NCBI RefSeq assembly: GCF_003576455.2
Contig: NZ_CP032869.1
Span: 1,488,001-1,552,000, forward strand
Source of the DNA: Mucilaginibacter celer
GTDB taxonomy: Bacteria > Bacteroidota > Bacteroidia > Sphingobacteriales > Sphingobacteriaceae
Direction of reading: 5' to 3'
DNA length: 64,000 nucleotides
This document shows, piece by piece, positions 7,533 through 14,960 of the stretch (the first letter of the stretch is position 1; each line of letters begins with the position of its first letter). The translations under genes and the position numbers were made by a program. Below the pieces are notes generated by a model that saw nothing but the letters and a program-made list of their open reading frames with translations, was not told the origin of the DNA and did no database searches.

Positions 7533-9815
7533 ATGAAAAAAGCCCTGGTACTTATCACCTTCCTGCTATCAGCCGCAGGCGCCTTCGCGCAGCAGGTAAA
7601 TAAGGTTACCGATCCCGTTGAGTACATTAACCCGCTGATGGGTACCGATTCGCATTACGATCTATCAACCGGTAACACTTACCCGGCCATTGCCCTGCCA
7701 TGGGGCATGAACTTCTGGACACCGCAAACCGGTGCCATGGGTGATGGATGGGCGTACACTTATGATGCCCACAAAATCCGCGGATTTAAGCAAACTCACC
7801 AGCCATCGCCGTGGATGAATGATTACGGCCAGTTTGCCATTATGCCGGTTACCAAACATGCCGCGGTAAACCAGGATAAAAGGGCAAGTTGGTTCTCGCA
7901 CAAAGCCGAAACTGCAAAGCCTTACTACTACAGTGTTTACCTTGCCGATCATGATGTAACTACCGAGATTACGCCAACCGAGCGTTCGGCGCAGTTCAGG
8001 TTTACTTATCCTAAAACTGATAGCTCGTTCATCGTTATCGATGCTTTGAACAAAGGCTCATATGTAAAGATCAGCCCCGATCAGAAAAAGATTGTTGGCT
8101 ACTCAACCAAATACGCCCGTGGGCCGCTTAAAAACTTTAAAAACTACTTTGTTGTTTATGTAGATAAGCCGATCACCTATGCGCATACCTTCAGCGATAC
8201 GGTTCAGTCTGATGGTTTGGAACTGAAAGCCGAGCATGCCAGCGCTTTAATCGGTTTTAAAACCGCGCAGGGCGAAAAAGTTCACCTGCGTGTAGCCTCG
8301 TCATTTATAAGCATTGAACAGGCCGAACTTAACCTGGAGCGTGAGCAGGGTAAAGACAGCTTTGATGTAACTTATAAAAAAGCTAAAGACACCTGGAACA
8401 AAACCCTGAATCATTTACAGGTTGAAGGTGGTTCGGTTGATCAGATGCGTACTTTTTACTCATGCTTTTACCGCATGGTGTTTTTCCCGAACAAATTGTA
8501 CGAGATTGACAAAGACAATAAAATTGTTCACTACAGTGCTTCAACAGGTAAAGTATTCCCTGGTTATAAATTTGCCGGTACCGGTTTCTGGGATACTTTC
8601 AGGGCCTTATATCCCTTCCTGAACCTGGTTTATCCATCTATCAATAAAGAGATGCAGGAAGGCCTGATCAATGATTACAAAGAAGGCGGCTGGTTGCCAG
8701 AGTGGTCAAGCCCTGGTTACTCGGCAGTGATGATCGGTAATAACTCGGCTTCGGTTGTTTCTGAGGCTTACCTGAAAGGTTTGCGTGGTTATGATATCAA
8801 TACTTTGTGGGATGCTTTGGTGCATGGTGCCAATAATGCCGGTCCGCAGGCTACCGGTAGGGAAGGTGTTGAGTATTACAACAAATTAGGTTATGTGCCT
8901 TATGATGTGAAGATCAATGAAAACGCCGCCCGTACTTTAGAATATTCGTACGATGACTTTGCCATCTATAAATTAGGTAAAGCGTTGGGCAAACCCGAAT
9001 CAGAAATCGGCATTTATAAAAAACGTGCCATGAACTACAAAAACCTGTTCGACCCGGAAACCAAACTGATGCGTGGTAAAAACCAGGATGGCACTTTCGA
9101 GAAACCATTCAGTCCGTTTAAATGGGGTGATGCCTTTACCGAGGGTAACAGTTGGCACTACAGCTGGAGCGTGTTCCAGGATATGCAGGGTTTGGTTGAT
9201 TTGATGGGCGGCCGCCAAAAATTTATTATGAAACTGGATTCGGTATTCAGCATGCCGCCGGTATTTGACGATAGCTACTACGGCGAAACCATCCACGAGA
9301 TCCGCGAAATGCAGATCATGAATATGGGCCAGTATGCGCACGGTAACCAGCCTATTCAGCATATGATTTACCTGTACAACTATGCAGGCGAGCCTTGGAA
9401 AACTCAATATCACGTACGTGAAGCCATGGAGAAACTGTACAAAGCTACTCCTGATGGTTATTGCGGCGATGAGGATAATGGCCAAACCTCGGCCTGGTAC
9501 GTATTCTCGGCCATGGGTTTCTACCCGGTAACCCCAGCCAGTGATCAGTATGTTTTGGGTACACCGTTATTCAAAAAGCTAACCATCAATCTCGAAAACG
9601 GTAAAAAGATTGAGATTAACGCGGCCAATAACAGCCCGGTAAATAAATATATCAATACGCTTAATGTTAATGGCAAGCCATACGGGGTAACCTGGTTAAG
9701 TCACTCCGAACTTAAAAAAGGCGCGGTGCTTAATTTTAACATGGCACCTCAGCCTAATAAAACAAGAGGTACAAAAGTGAGCGATGTGCCGTATTCATTG
9801 AGTACAGAGAAATAG
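7533..9815 (+). CDS. GH92 family glycosidase with Gln at the catalytic-acid position (putative mannose-1-phosphodiesterase)
   Basis: The 760-residue protein has a Sec signal peptide (cut after AGAFA, near residue 19) and is a full-length glycoside hydrolase family 92 enzyme, a calcium-dependent alpha-mannosidase family. Family landmarks seen: YINPLMGTDS (31-40), NTYPAIALPWGMNFWTPQTG, GTGFWDTFRALYP (349-361), GGWLPEWSSPGYSAVMIG, WHYSWSVFQDMQGL, and GDEDNGQTSAWYVFSAMGFYPV, where Asp646 and Asp648 are the expected general bases. The GNEP motif, whose Glu is the catalytic acid in characterised alpha-1,2-mannosidases such as BT3990, reads H603-G-N-Q606-P here (codon CAG at 9348). The same Glu-to-Gln change is known from GH92 enzymes that remove mannose-1-phosphate caps, whose leaving group needs no acid. 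Activity on phosphomannan is therefore likely but inferred. It follows the SusC/SusD pair, fitting mannan use. Confidence 0.93.
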   Translation: MKKALVLITFLLSAAGAFAQQVNKVTDPVEYINPLMGTDSHYDLSTGNTYPAIALPWGMNFWTPQTGAMGDGWAYTYDAHKIRGFKQTHQPSPWMNDYGQFAIMPVTKHAAVNQDKRASWFSHKAETAKPYYYSVYLADHDVTTEITPTERSAQFRFTYPKTDSSFIVIDALNKGSYVKISPDQKKIVGYSTKYARGPLKNFKNYFVVYVDKPITYAHTFSDTVQSDGLELKAEHASALIGFKTAQGEKVHLRVASSFISIEQAELNLEREQGKDSFDVTYKKAKDTWNKTLNHLQVEGGSVDQMRTFYSCFYRMVFFPNKLYEIDKDNKIVHYSASTGKVFPGYKFAGTGFWDTFRALYPFLNLVYPSINKEMQEGLINDYKEGGWLPEWSSPGYSAVMIGNNSASVVSEAYLKGLRGYDINTLWDALVHGANNAGPQATGREGVEYYNKLGYVPYDVKINENAARTLEYSYDDFAIYKLGKALGKPESEIGIYKKRAMNYKNLFDPETKLMRGKNQDGTFEKPFSPFKWGDAFTEGNSWHYSWSVFQDMQGLVDLMGGRQKFIMKLDSVFSMPPVFDDSYYGETIHEIREMQIMNMGQYAHGNQPIQHMIYLYNYAGEPWKTQYHVREAMEKLYKATPDGYCGDEDNGQTSAWYVFSAMGFYPVTPASDQYVLGTPLFKKLTINLENGKKIEINAANNSPVNKYINTLNVNGKPYGVTWLSHSELKKGAVLNFNMAPQPNKTRGTKVSDVPYSLSTEK

Positions 9816-9870
9816 TACAAGCCCCCTAACCCCCTGAAGGGGGAACCATAGCGGATATTTATAAACAGCA

Positions 9871-9899
9871 AAAGGCGAGGGTTTTTCCTCGCCTTTGTT
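9871..9899 (+). terminator. Bidirectional terminator after the GH92 gene
   Basis: A perfect 10-bp stem (AAAGGCGAGG 9871-9880 with CCTCGCCTTT 9887-9896) carries a 6-base T-rich loop, with A's on the 5' side and T's on the 3' side. It sits between convergent genes (GH92 on plus, the TRIC channel on minus), though repeats separate it from the latter. Just before it, 9821-9842 carries a small C5/G5 hairpin (CCCCC-TGAA-GGGGG) of the kind that recurs between genes in this bacterial family. Confidence 0.8.
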
Positions 9900-9920
9900 G
9901 TTTATTCCCAATACCTGCTA

Positions 9921-10079
9921 ACCCGTGGTGTAAATAGCGTAAGTTTATAACTTACGTCACCTGAGAACCGGAAATTCTGTCTGAATCAGAATTTACAGAA
10001 TTATAAAATTTTCAGAATTGAAAGTTTCCGCGGAACAGCATTCTGTTAATTCAAAAATTCTGTAAATTCTGATTCAGAC
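9921..10079. repeat. Intergenic element with perfect 24-bp inverted repeat
   Basis: The 416-base gap between the GH92 and TRIC genes has no coding signal. It contains a short hairpin (CGTAAGTT 9938-9945 with AACTTACG 9949-9956) and a perfect 24-bp inverted repeat, 9979-10002 against 10056-10079, around a 53-base centre that itself holds the palindrome TTCCGCGGAA at 10025-10034. The 14 bases at 9921-9934 (ACCCGTGGTGTAAA) recur inverted near 14884. It looks like a non-autonomous, REP-like mobile repeat; no transposase is nearby. Confidence 0.75.
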
Positions 10080-10081
10080 GA

Positions 10082-10228
10082 TATCAATCGGTGCAATCCC
10101 AAAAACAAAAAATCGACGCAATCAACGTAATCAAAAACCATCAACGGTCAAAATCGGTGTAATCAAAAAATAATCGGTGTAATCCCAAAAAATAAAAAAC
10201 CGAAATCGAACATCCGAATTCCGAAATT
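10082..10228. repeat. Degenerate short direct repeats (TCGGTGTAATC type) and a dispersed 28-mer
   Basis: Variants of TCGGTGTAATCxxAAAAA occur several times in tandem between about 10087 and 10195, separated by A-runs. They end in a 28-base unit at 10200-10227 that recurs inverted, with one mismatch, at 19929-19956. The stretch has no ORF of interest and no promoter that I can identify. It is best read as a decayed dispersed intergenic repeat. Confidence 0.6.
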
Positions 10229-10231
10229 AAG

Positions 10232-10846
10232 TCAATGCCATTCCTCTCTATAAACAAACTTCGGCATCTGCCAGTTATATTTAATAGAGAGCAGGCGTAG
10301 TGCCAATCCAATAACACAGGCCACAACAATAGAAATTCCAACCGGAACACTCAAATATTCCAACCCCAAATACGCCGCCCCCGTAACAATGGACGCACTG
10401 GCATAAACTTCCTTTCGGAACAAAAGGGGCACCTCATTACAAAGCACATCGCGCAGTACCCCTCCGGCGCAACCTGTTATCATGCCGCTTAGCAATACAA
10501 TAAGCCATGGCAGGTTAATCTGCTCGGCTATCTGGCAGCCGATGATGGTGAATACTACCAAACCCAGGGCATCGAGATAAAGGAAAAGCTTTTTCATTTT
10601 GGTCATTAACCGGGCAATTACTGCGGCTAAGATTGCCGCCCCGGCGGTGATCACCAGGTATTCGGGGTGTTCAACCCAGCTCATGGGGTAGTGGTTAAAC
10701 AAAATATTACGCACCGTACCGCCACCAAGGGCAGTAACCCAGGCAATGATACAAACACCAACCCAATCCATATCGCGCCTCCCGGCAGATAGGGCAGCCG
10801 TCATGGCCTCGGCAATAATGGCGATTATGTAGAGTAAGTGGAGCAT
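10232..10846 (-). CDS. TRIC-like cation channel family membrane protein (UPF0126)
   Basis: The 204-residue integral membrane protein has about seven hydrophobic segments. It carries the internal duplication of the family with its two signature loops, GGGTVRN near residue 42 and GGVLRD near 128 (normally GGGxxRD). Members resemble eukaryotic trimeric intracellular cation channels and are usually annotated as trimeric intracellular cation channel or UPF0126 proteins. The first loop has Asn in place of the usual Asp. The gene is preceded on its strand by a REP element and then the symporter gene. The physiological role in this organism is not evident from neighbours. Confidence 0.88.
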   Translation of the reverse strand: MLHLLYIIAIIAEAMTAALSAGRRDMDWVGVCIIAWVTALGGGTVRNILFNHYPMSWVEHPEYLVITAGAAILAAVIARLMTKMKKLFLYLDALGLVVFTIIGCQIAEQINLPWLIVLLSGMITGCAGGVLRDVLCNEVPLLFRKEVYASASIVTGAAYLGLEYLSVPVGISIVVACVIGLALRLLSIKYNWQMPKFVYREEWH

Positions 10847-10871
10847 ATTTGGAATATTTGAATATAACGTC

Positions 10872-10953
10872 CGTCATTGCGAGGAACGAAGCAATCGCAC
10901 GGAAGCAAGTCCGCCCTGTATAGTTCGCGATTGCTTCGTTCCTCGCAATGACG
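10872..10953. repeat. REP-like palindromic element, copy 1
   Basis: A perfect 27-bp inverted repeat pairs 10872-10898 (starting CGTCATTGCGAGGAACGAAG) with 10927-10953 around a 28-base loop. Related copies lie at 23193-23276 (same orientation) and 44235-44312 (opposite orientation); the loop sequence is also related between copies. It lies between two minus-strand genes. Confidence 0.88.
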
Positions 10954-10959
10954 ATAGTT

Positions 10960-12198
10960 TTAAGGTTCATTCGTTATTGGGATAGACCTGGCCGCCCAGT
11001 TTTTTCCCTCCGCAAACCGCGCCACCAGCATCCCGGCCACAGTATCCCCGGTAGCATTCAATAAAGTAGCCATCGGGTCAACCAATGTGCCGATAATGAT
11101 TGCAGGAGGTAGGGCTTCGGGCGGAAAACCATAAGCGGATATAAACAGCAATTCGCCAATGTAACCACCGTTAGGGATGCCTCCCTCAACCAAACTTACC
11201 AAAACGGTCATGGCAAGCGCAACGATGATAGTTTGCGGATTATCAAAACTTTTACCAAACAGGGCGAACACTACCGCCATTTTTACAATAGAAGAAATGC
11301 TCGAACCCTCTTTATGCAGCGTGCCGCCCAACGGAATAGTAATATTAGCTATAGCATCAGAAATCCCCATCTTTTTAGCGGCATCCATATTGGCCGGGAT
11401 AGTGGCAATACTGCTGCAGGTACCTACCGCCGTGGCCGATGGTATGATATTATTACGCCAGTAACGTTTAAATGCGCCCACCCCTCCGGCTATAACAGCA
11501 TATAAACTAAATATCACCAGGTAATAAAATGCCCCAACGCTGTAATATACCGCCATCGATCGCGCATAACCTCCAAACAATTGCGGCCCGAACACGCCCA
11601 CCTGGTAGGCAAAGTAAGCACCCAAACCAACAGGCCCCATTTTCATGATCAGCACAAAAATGTTTTTGAATACCTCGTTTCCGCTATGAATAAAGGCCGC
11701 AAAAGGTTTACCCTTTTCGCCCGCGTTTAAAATGGCGAAGCCGGTAATTACCGCGAAAATGATCATGGCCAGCATGCTTTTGCGCGATAGCAACTGGTAA
11801 AACTCGCTGGTGGTGAACAGGCTGGTAAGCTGATCGCCAAAAGGTTTTTTAGTGATAGCCTCCGTAATTGGGCTGGCCACCAAATGTTGATGGATAGGGA
11901 AAATCCAGATGGCTACAATGGTAACAATAGCGGCAACCAGTACGGTACCAACAAACACCAGCGAAGTGATACCTAACAGCCTGCCAAGTTTTTGTGAGCC
12001 ATCCAAACCGGCGATAGCCGATGCAATGGCAAAAAATACGAGTGGAACAACAGCTGTAAACAACAGGTTTAAAAAAATATCGCCGATGGGTTTAATCACC
12101 TCTACCTTATTGCCCAAAACCGCGCCGGCAATACTGCCTATGATGATACCCGTTATAAGCAGGATGATGCCTTTATAATTTTTAAACCAGCTGTTCAT
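10960..12198 (-). CDS. Dicarboxylate/amino acid:cation symporter (DAACS family) with divergent substrate motifs
   Basis: The 412-residue sodium- or proton-coupled symporter has the GltP/DctA fold: an N-terminal helical scaffold (about 8 TM in all) and a C-terminal core with hairpin loops HP1 and HP2. I chose ATG 12198 (MNSWFKNYKG); the open frame extends to 12306, but that extension lies in a repeat. The usual Ser-rich HP1 motif appears as GTCSSIATIPANMD, and the TM7 motif, normally NMDGT-like, is replaced by PLGGTLHKEGSS. HP2 reads GGIPNGGYIGE, and NATGDTVAGMLVAR is near the end. These changes suggest a substrate other than aspartate or C4-dicarboxylate. It stands alone on the minus strand with repeats on both sides. 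Confidence 0.9.
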   Translation of the reverse strand: MNSWFKNYKGIILLITGIIIGSIAGAVLGNKVEVIKPIGDIFLNLLFTAVVPLVFFAIASAIAGLDGSQKLGRLLGITSLVFVGTVLVAAIVTIVAIWIFPIHQHLVASPITEAITKKPFGDQLTSLFTTSEFYQLLSRKSMLAMIIFAVITGFAILNAGEKGKPFAAFIHSGNEVFKNIFVLIMKMGPVGLGAYFAYQVGVFGPQLFGGYARSMAVYYSVGAFYYLVIFSLYAVIAGGVGAFKRYWRNNIIPSATAVGTCSSIATIPANMDAAKKMGISDAIANITIPLGGTLHKEGSSISSIVKMAVVFALFGKSFDNPQTIIVALAMTVLVSLVEGGIPNGGYIGELLFISAYGFPPEALPPAIIIGTLVDPMATLLNATGDTVAGMLVARFAEGKNWAARSIPITNEP

Positions 12199-12295
12199 TG
12201 TGCTAAGATAATTGTTAGGTTTTGTTTTGGTATAGATAATTACACCGGCAGTGGTGATTGTGACGGGTGAATAGCAATAGTTGACTTGCATAGTT

Positions 12296-12480
12296 GGACG
12301 AGGCACCTACGGAGCCGAATCAGGCCGATGTTATGGGCTATAAACACAATACTCCTAACGGAGTGGCAAAAAAACACTATTCCCTTAACATAAAAGCCAT
12401 GCCAGGCACCCCATCGGGGTATCGTGTTTATAGAAAAATAGTTAAATAATTGGGGCTCCATAGGAGCCTCGTGTTATAAA
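12296..12480. repeat. Multi-palindrome intergenic repeat element
   Basis: Four short palindromes recur at about 45-60-base intervals: CTACGGAG near 12307, ACTCCTAACGGAGT 12351-12364, ACCCCATCGGGGT 12408-12420 and GGCTCCATAGGAGCC 12454-12468. They are separated by ATAAACAC / GTGTTTAT-like pieces. The element occupies most of the 362-base gap between the divergent symporter and HD genes. A 73-codon frame antisense across it (12240-12461) is a by-product of the repeat. Confidence 0.7.
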
Positions 12481-12560
12481 AGCGTCAACGTTTGATTTTA
12501 CTTGCTTTTATATTCACATCTCCCCTAAATTAATATCTTAGCATCCCATTATAATACTAA

Positions 12561-13136
12561 ATGCAGGTAGAACAAGCCGGGGCCTTCATCCTCGCCAAAA
12601 TAAAAACAGAATTAGCCGATTGCTTCCATTACCATAATGCCGATCATGCGCTGGATGTTTACGCCGCCGCCAAACAACTTGCCGCAGGCGAGGGGATAAG
12701 CGAACATGATACGCAACTATTATTAACGGCGGCCTACTATCACGATTCGGGTTTTTTGTTTGGCCAGGCTGATCATGAAACCGGATCGTGCAAAAACGCC
12801 CGCCAATACCTGCCTGATTTTGGTTATAATGAAGATGAGATCGACCATGTTTGCGATATCATTATGGCAACCAAAATTCCGCAAAACCCTCATAACCACC
12901 TGGGGCAAATAATTTGTGATGCCGATTTGGATTATTTGGGCCGAAATGATTTTTTTATCCTCAGTAAAAGGTTATTTTCGGAACTTGTAATTACAGATCA
13001 CCTTGAATCAGAACAGGCGTGGGATAAACAGCAGGTGAAGTTTCTGCAAAACCACCGCTACTTTACCCAAACAGCGCTCAGGCTCAGGGATAAATGTAAA
13101 AACGAACATTTAACAGCTATCACAAAACGACTATAA
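12561..13136 (+). CDS. HD-domain metal-dependent phosphohydrolase
   Basis: The 191-residue protein is a single HD domain. Metal ligands visible: His near 29 (HNADHALDV), the HD pair H61-D62 (YYHDSGF), His72, and Asp120/Asp122 (CDADLDYLG). Such stand-alone HD proteins hydrolyse phosphomonoesters or nucleotides in the cytoplasm; the substrate cannot be read from the sequence. It begins 80 bases after a repeat element, and the yitT-like gene follows after 13 bases, so the two are probably co-transcribed. Confidence 0.88.
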   Translation: MQVEQAGAFILAKIKTELADCFHYHNADHALDVYAAAKQLAAGEGISEHDTQLLLTAAYYHDSGFLFGQADHETGSCKNARQYLPDFGYNEDEIDHVCDIIMATKIPQNPHNHLGQIICDADLDYLGRNDFFILSKRLFSELVITDHLESEQAWDKQQVKFLQNHRYFTQTALRLRDKCKNEHLTAITKRL

Positions 13137-13149
13137 AATACTGCCATTA

Positions 13150-14028
13150 ATGACACAGCCGGGTTTAAAAATTGAAGAAGTTATCAAAGATGTAGTAACA
13201 GTAATCATCGGTATTTTATTCTGCGGTTTCGCCCTCAAAGGTTTTTTGGTGCCCAACAGCTTCTTTGATGGCGGGGTAACCGGCATCTCACTGCTACTTC
13301 ACGAATTATATCATTTCAACATCGCTTTCGTAATCATTATTGCTAATATCCCTTTTGTTATTATGGGGATGTTCCAGGTTAATAAATCGTTCGCGCTTAA
13401 AACGCTGGCCTGTGTAATTGGATTGGGGTTGTGTTTGCAATTTGTGCATTATCCGGTTATCACATCTGATAAACTGCTGGTATCCATATTTGGCGGCGTG
13501 TTTATGGGCCTCGGCGTAGGTTTATCCATTAGGGGAGGTTGCGCTTTGGATGGTATCGAGATTTTGGCTTTATACACCCTTAAACGCAGCAGCTTTACCA
13601 TCAGCGAGATTATTTTAGGTATCAACATCATCATCTTCCTGGTGGCCGCGGTTGAACTGGGCCTGCCTACAGCATTATATTCTATTTTAACTTACTACAC
13701 GGCATCCCGCACCATCACCTTTGTTATTGATGGTTTGGAGGAATATACGGCGGTAAACATTATCTCGGGCCAAAGTGAGATCATTAAAGAAAAACTGGTA
13801 ATGGAACTTGGTCGTGGTATCACTATTTACAAAGGCGAGCGTGGTTTTATGAAAGAAAGCTTTGATGTTCACCAGCCGGTTGATATCATTTTTACCGTAG
13901 TAACCCGTTTGGAAGTGCGGAGGTTAAAAAATCTTGTACATCGTATCGATCCTAAGGCATTCGTATTTACCAATAGCATTAAAGAAGCTGCGGGTGGGGT
14001 ATTGAAGAAAAAGGTGAGGGACCATTGA
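13150..14028 (+). CDS. YitT family membrane protein (DUF161-DUF2179)
   Basis: The 292-residue protein has five or six hydrophobic helices in the first ~200 residues (LVPNSFFDGGVTGISLLL, FGGVFMGLGVGLSIRGGCALDG), typical of the YitT membrane domain. A cytoplasmic DUF2179 ferredoxin-fold domain follows at about 215-280 (GRGITIYKGERGFMK, DIIFTVVTRLE). The glycine-rich GGxxGL-like segments are typical of the family. Molecular function is unestablished; transport has been suggested for relatives. It follows the HD gene by 13 bases. Confidence 0.92.
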   Translation: MTQPGLKIEEVIKDVVTVIIGILFCGFALKGFLVPNSFFDGGVTGISLLLHELYHFNIAFVIIIANIPFVIMGMFQVNKSFALKTLACVIGLGLCLQFVHYPVITSDKLLVSIFGGVFMGLGVGLSIRGGCALDGIEILALYTLKRSSFTISEIILGINIIIFLVAAVELGLPTALYSILTYYTASRTITFVIDGLEEYTAVNIISGQSEIIKEKLVMELGRGITIYKGERGFMKESFDVHQPVDIIFTVVTRLEVRRLKNLVHRIDPKAFVFTNSIKEAAGGVLKKKVRDH

Positions 14029-14112
14029 TTTAAGTCGGAAGTCTTAATTTGTAAGTCTTTTCCTTTACGGCTACACTCCTGCGTTCATTTATTGTAAAAA
14101 CCTAAACTAAAA

Positions 14113-14754
14113 ATGAAAGAAGAATATTGGGTATTTGGAGGCGCATTACTTTTCCAGTTGGGGATACTGCTGTACCGGTATTATCAAAGAAGGAGTTACC
14201 GCAAGACTGGCGAAGAAATAGTAAATTCAAACTATGACAGCTATCTTGAATTGAGGAACGAAACGTTCGCGCTGAAGGCTGAAGATTTAGGCATAGCAAC
14301 GTTTGATGATAAAGAAACTGCTTTCGCTTTGATGATGGAAATGCATATTGGTTCTGCTTTACAAACTCTTGTTGCGTTTGCCGATGGTACAGTATGGATA
14401 TTTAACTCCAGGAATGCCCGTAAAAATATTGGGGATAGTGACGCCGCAGATTTACGCCTGGCTGCAATAGATGCCATGGCGACAGCTCAATATCATTTTG
14501 CCCGAATGAGAAGACAGGATGTCGGCGCGCTTCTTCCGGGGCACATCAAATTTTATATATTAACCAACTGTGATAATTATTCGGCAGGGGATACGATCAA
14601 AGCCATACTCGACGAATCATCACCATGGACCGAATTAGCTAAAAAGGGTTTCGCAATAGGCGATGAACTGAATAAGATTGCTGAAAATAATCCAACCAAA
14701 CGGGTTGTTTACCCGAAAACTACGGTGAAACGTGGTAAACCGGCAAATTTTTAA
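14113..14754 (+). CDS. Hypothetical membrane-anchored protein
   Basis: The 213-residue protein has one N-terminal membrane helix (about residues 5-23, WVFGGALLFQLGILLYRYY) followed by a soluble domain facing the cytoplasm by the positive-inside rule (RRSYRK follows the helix). The soluble part has an alpha/beta pattern (TALQTLVAFADGTVWIFNS-like strands, AADLRLAAIDAMATAQYHF helix, HIKFYILTNCDNYSAGD). I do not recognise a family. A strand of short hydrophobic character followed by NCDNYSAGDTIKAIL is reminiscent of a nucleotide-independent sensor fold, but nothing supports a function. Start ATG is the first in frame, and codon use matches neighbours. Confidence 0.75.
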   Translation: MKEEYWVFGGALLFQLGILLYRYYQRRSYRKTGEEIVNSNYDSYLELRNETFALKAEDLGIATFDDKETAFALMMEMHIGSALQTLVAFADGTVWIFNSRNARKNIGDSDAADLRLAAIDAMATAQYHFARMRRQDVGALLPGHIKFYILTNCDNYSAGDTIKAILDESSPWTELAKKGFAIGDELNKIAENNPTKRVVYPKTTVKRGKPANF

Positions 14755-14819
14755 AACTTGCGTTCCCCTTTAAACATAATCTTGCGCTCATCTCTGATGA
14801 GTGCTTAATGTGGTTTTGC

Positions 14820-14955
14820 GTTTGTAACGCACGGCCGATGTTATTGCAAGGTTAATGGCACGGAAGTTGAAAACTTCAGTTGTTTTACACCACGGGTTAC
14901 GCTGCGCTAAACCCGCGGCAGATAGTTTTGACTTTCAACTTAAAACTTCCGACTT
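14820..14955. repeat. Intergenic repeat with hairpins
   Basis: Between convergent genes lie the small hairpins GAAGTT/AACTTC (14863-14877) and CGGGTT/AACCCG (14893-14915). The TTTACACCACGGGT piece matches 9921-9934 inverted. It probably also serves as a transcription barrier between the two genes, but has no T-tract. Confidence 0.5.
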
Positions 14956-14960
14956 AAAAC

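Noticed and set aside
9000-9485. 161-codon frame antisense to the GH92 gene
   Set aside because: The GH92 frame is complete and conserved; the antisense translation shows no domain pattern.
10707-10970. 87-codon minus-strand frame across the REP element
   Set aside because: It spans REP copy 1 and overlaps the start of the TRIC channel gene in another frame, so it is a product of the repeat.
12240-12461. 73-codon minus-strand frame next to the symporter gene
   Set aside because: It lies almost wholly within the multi-palindrome repeat; its residues just mirror the repeated CTCC/GGAG and GTGTTTAT units, and it has no plausible start context.
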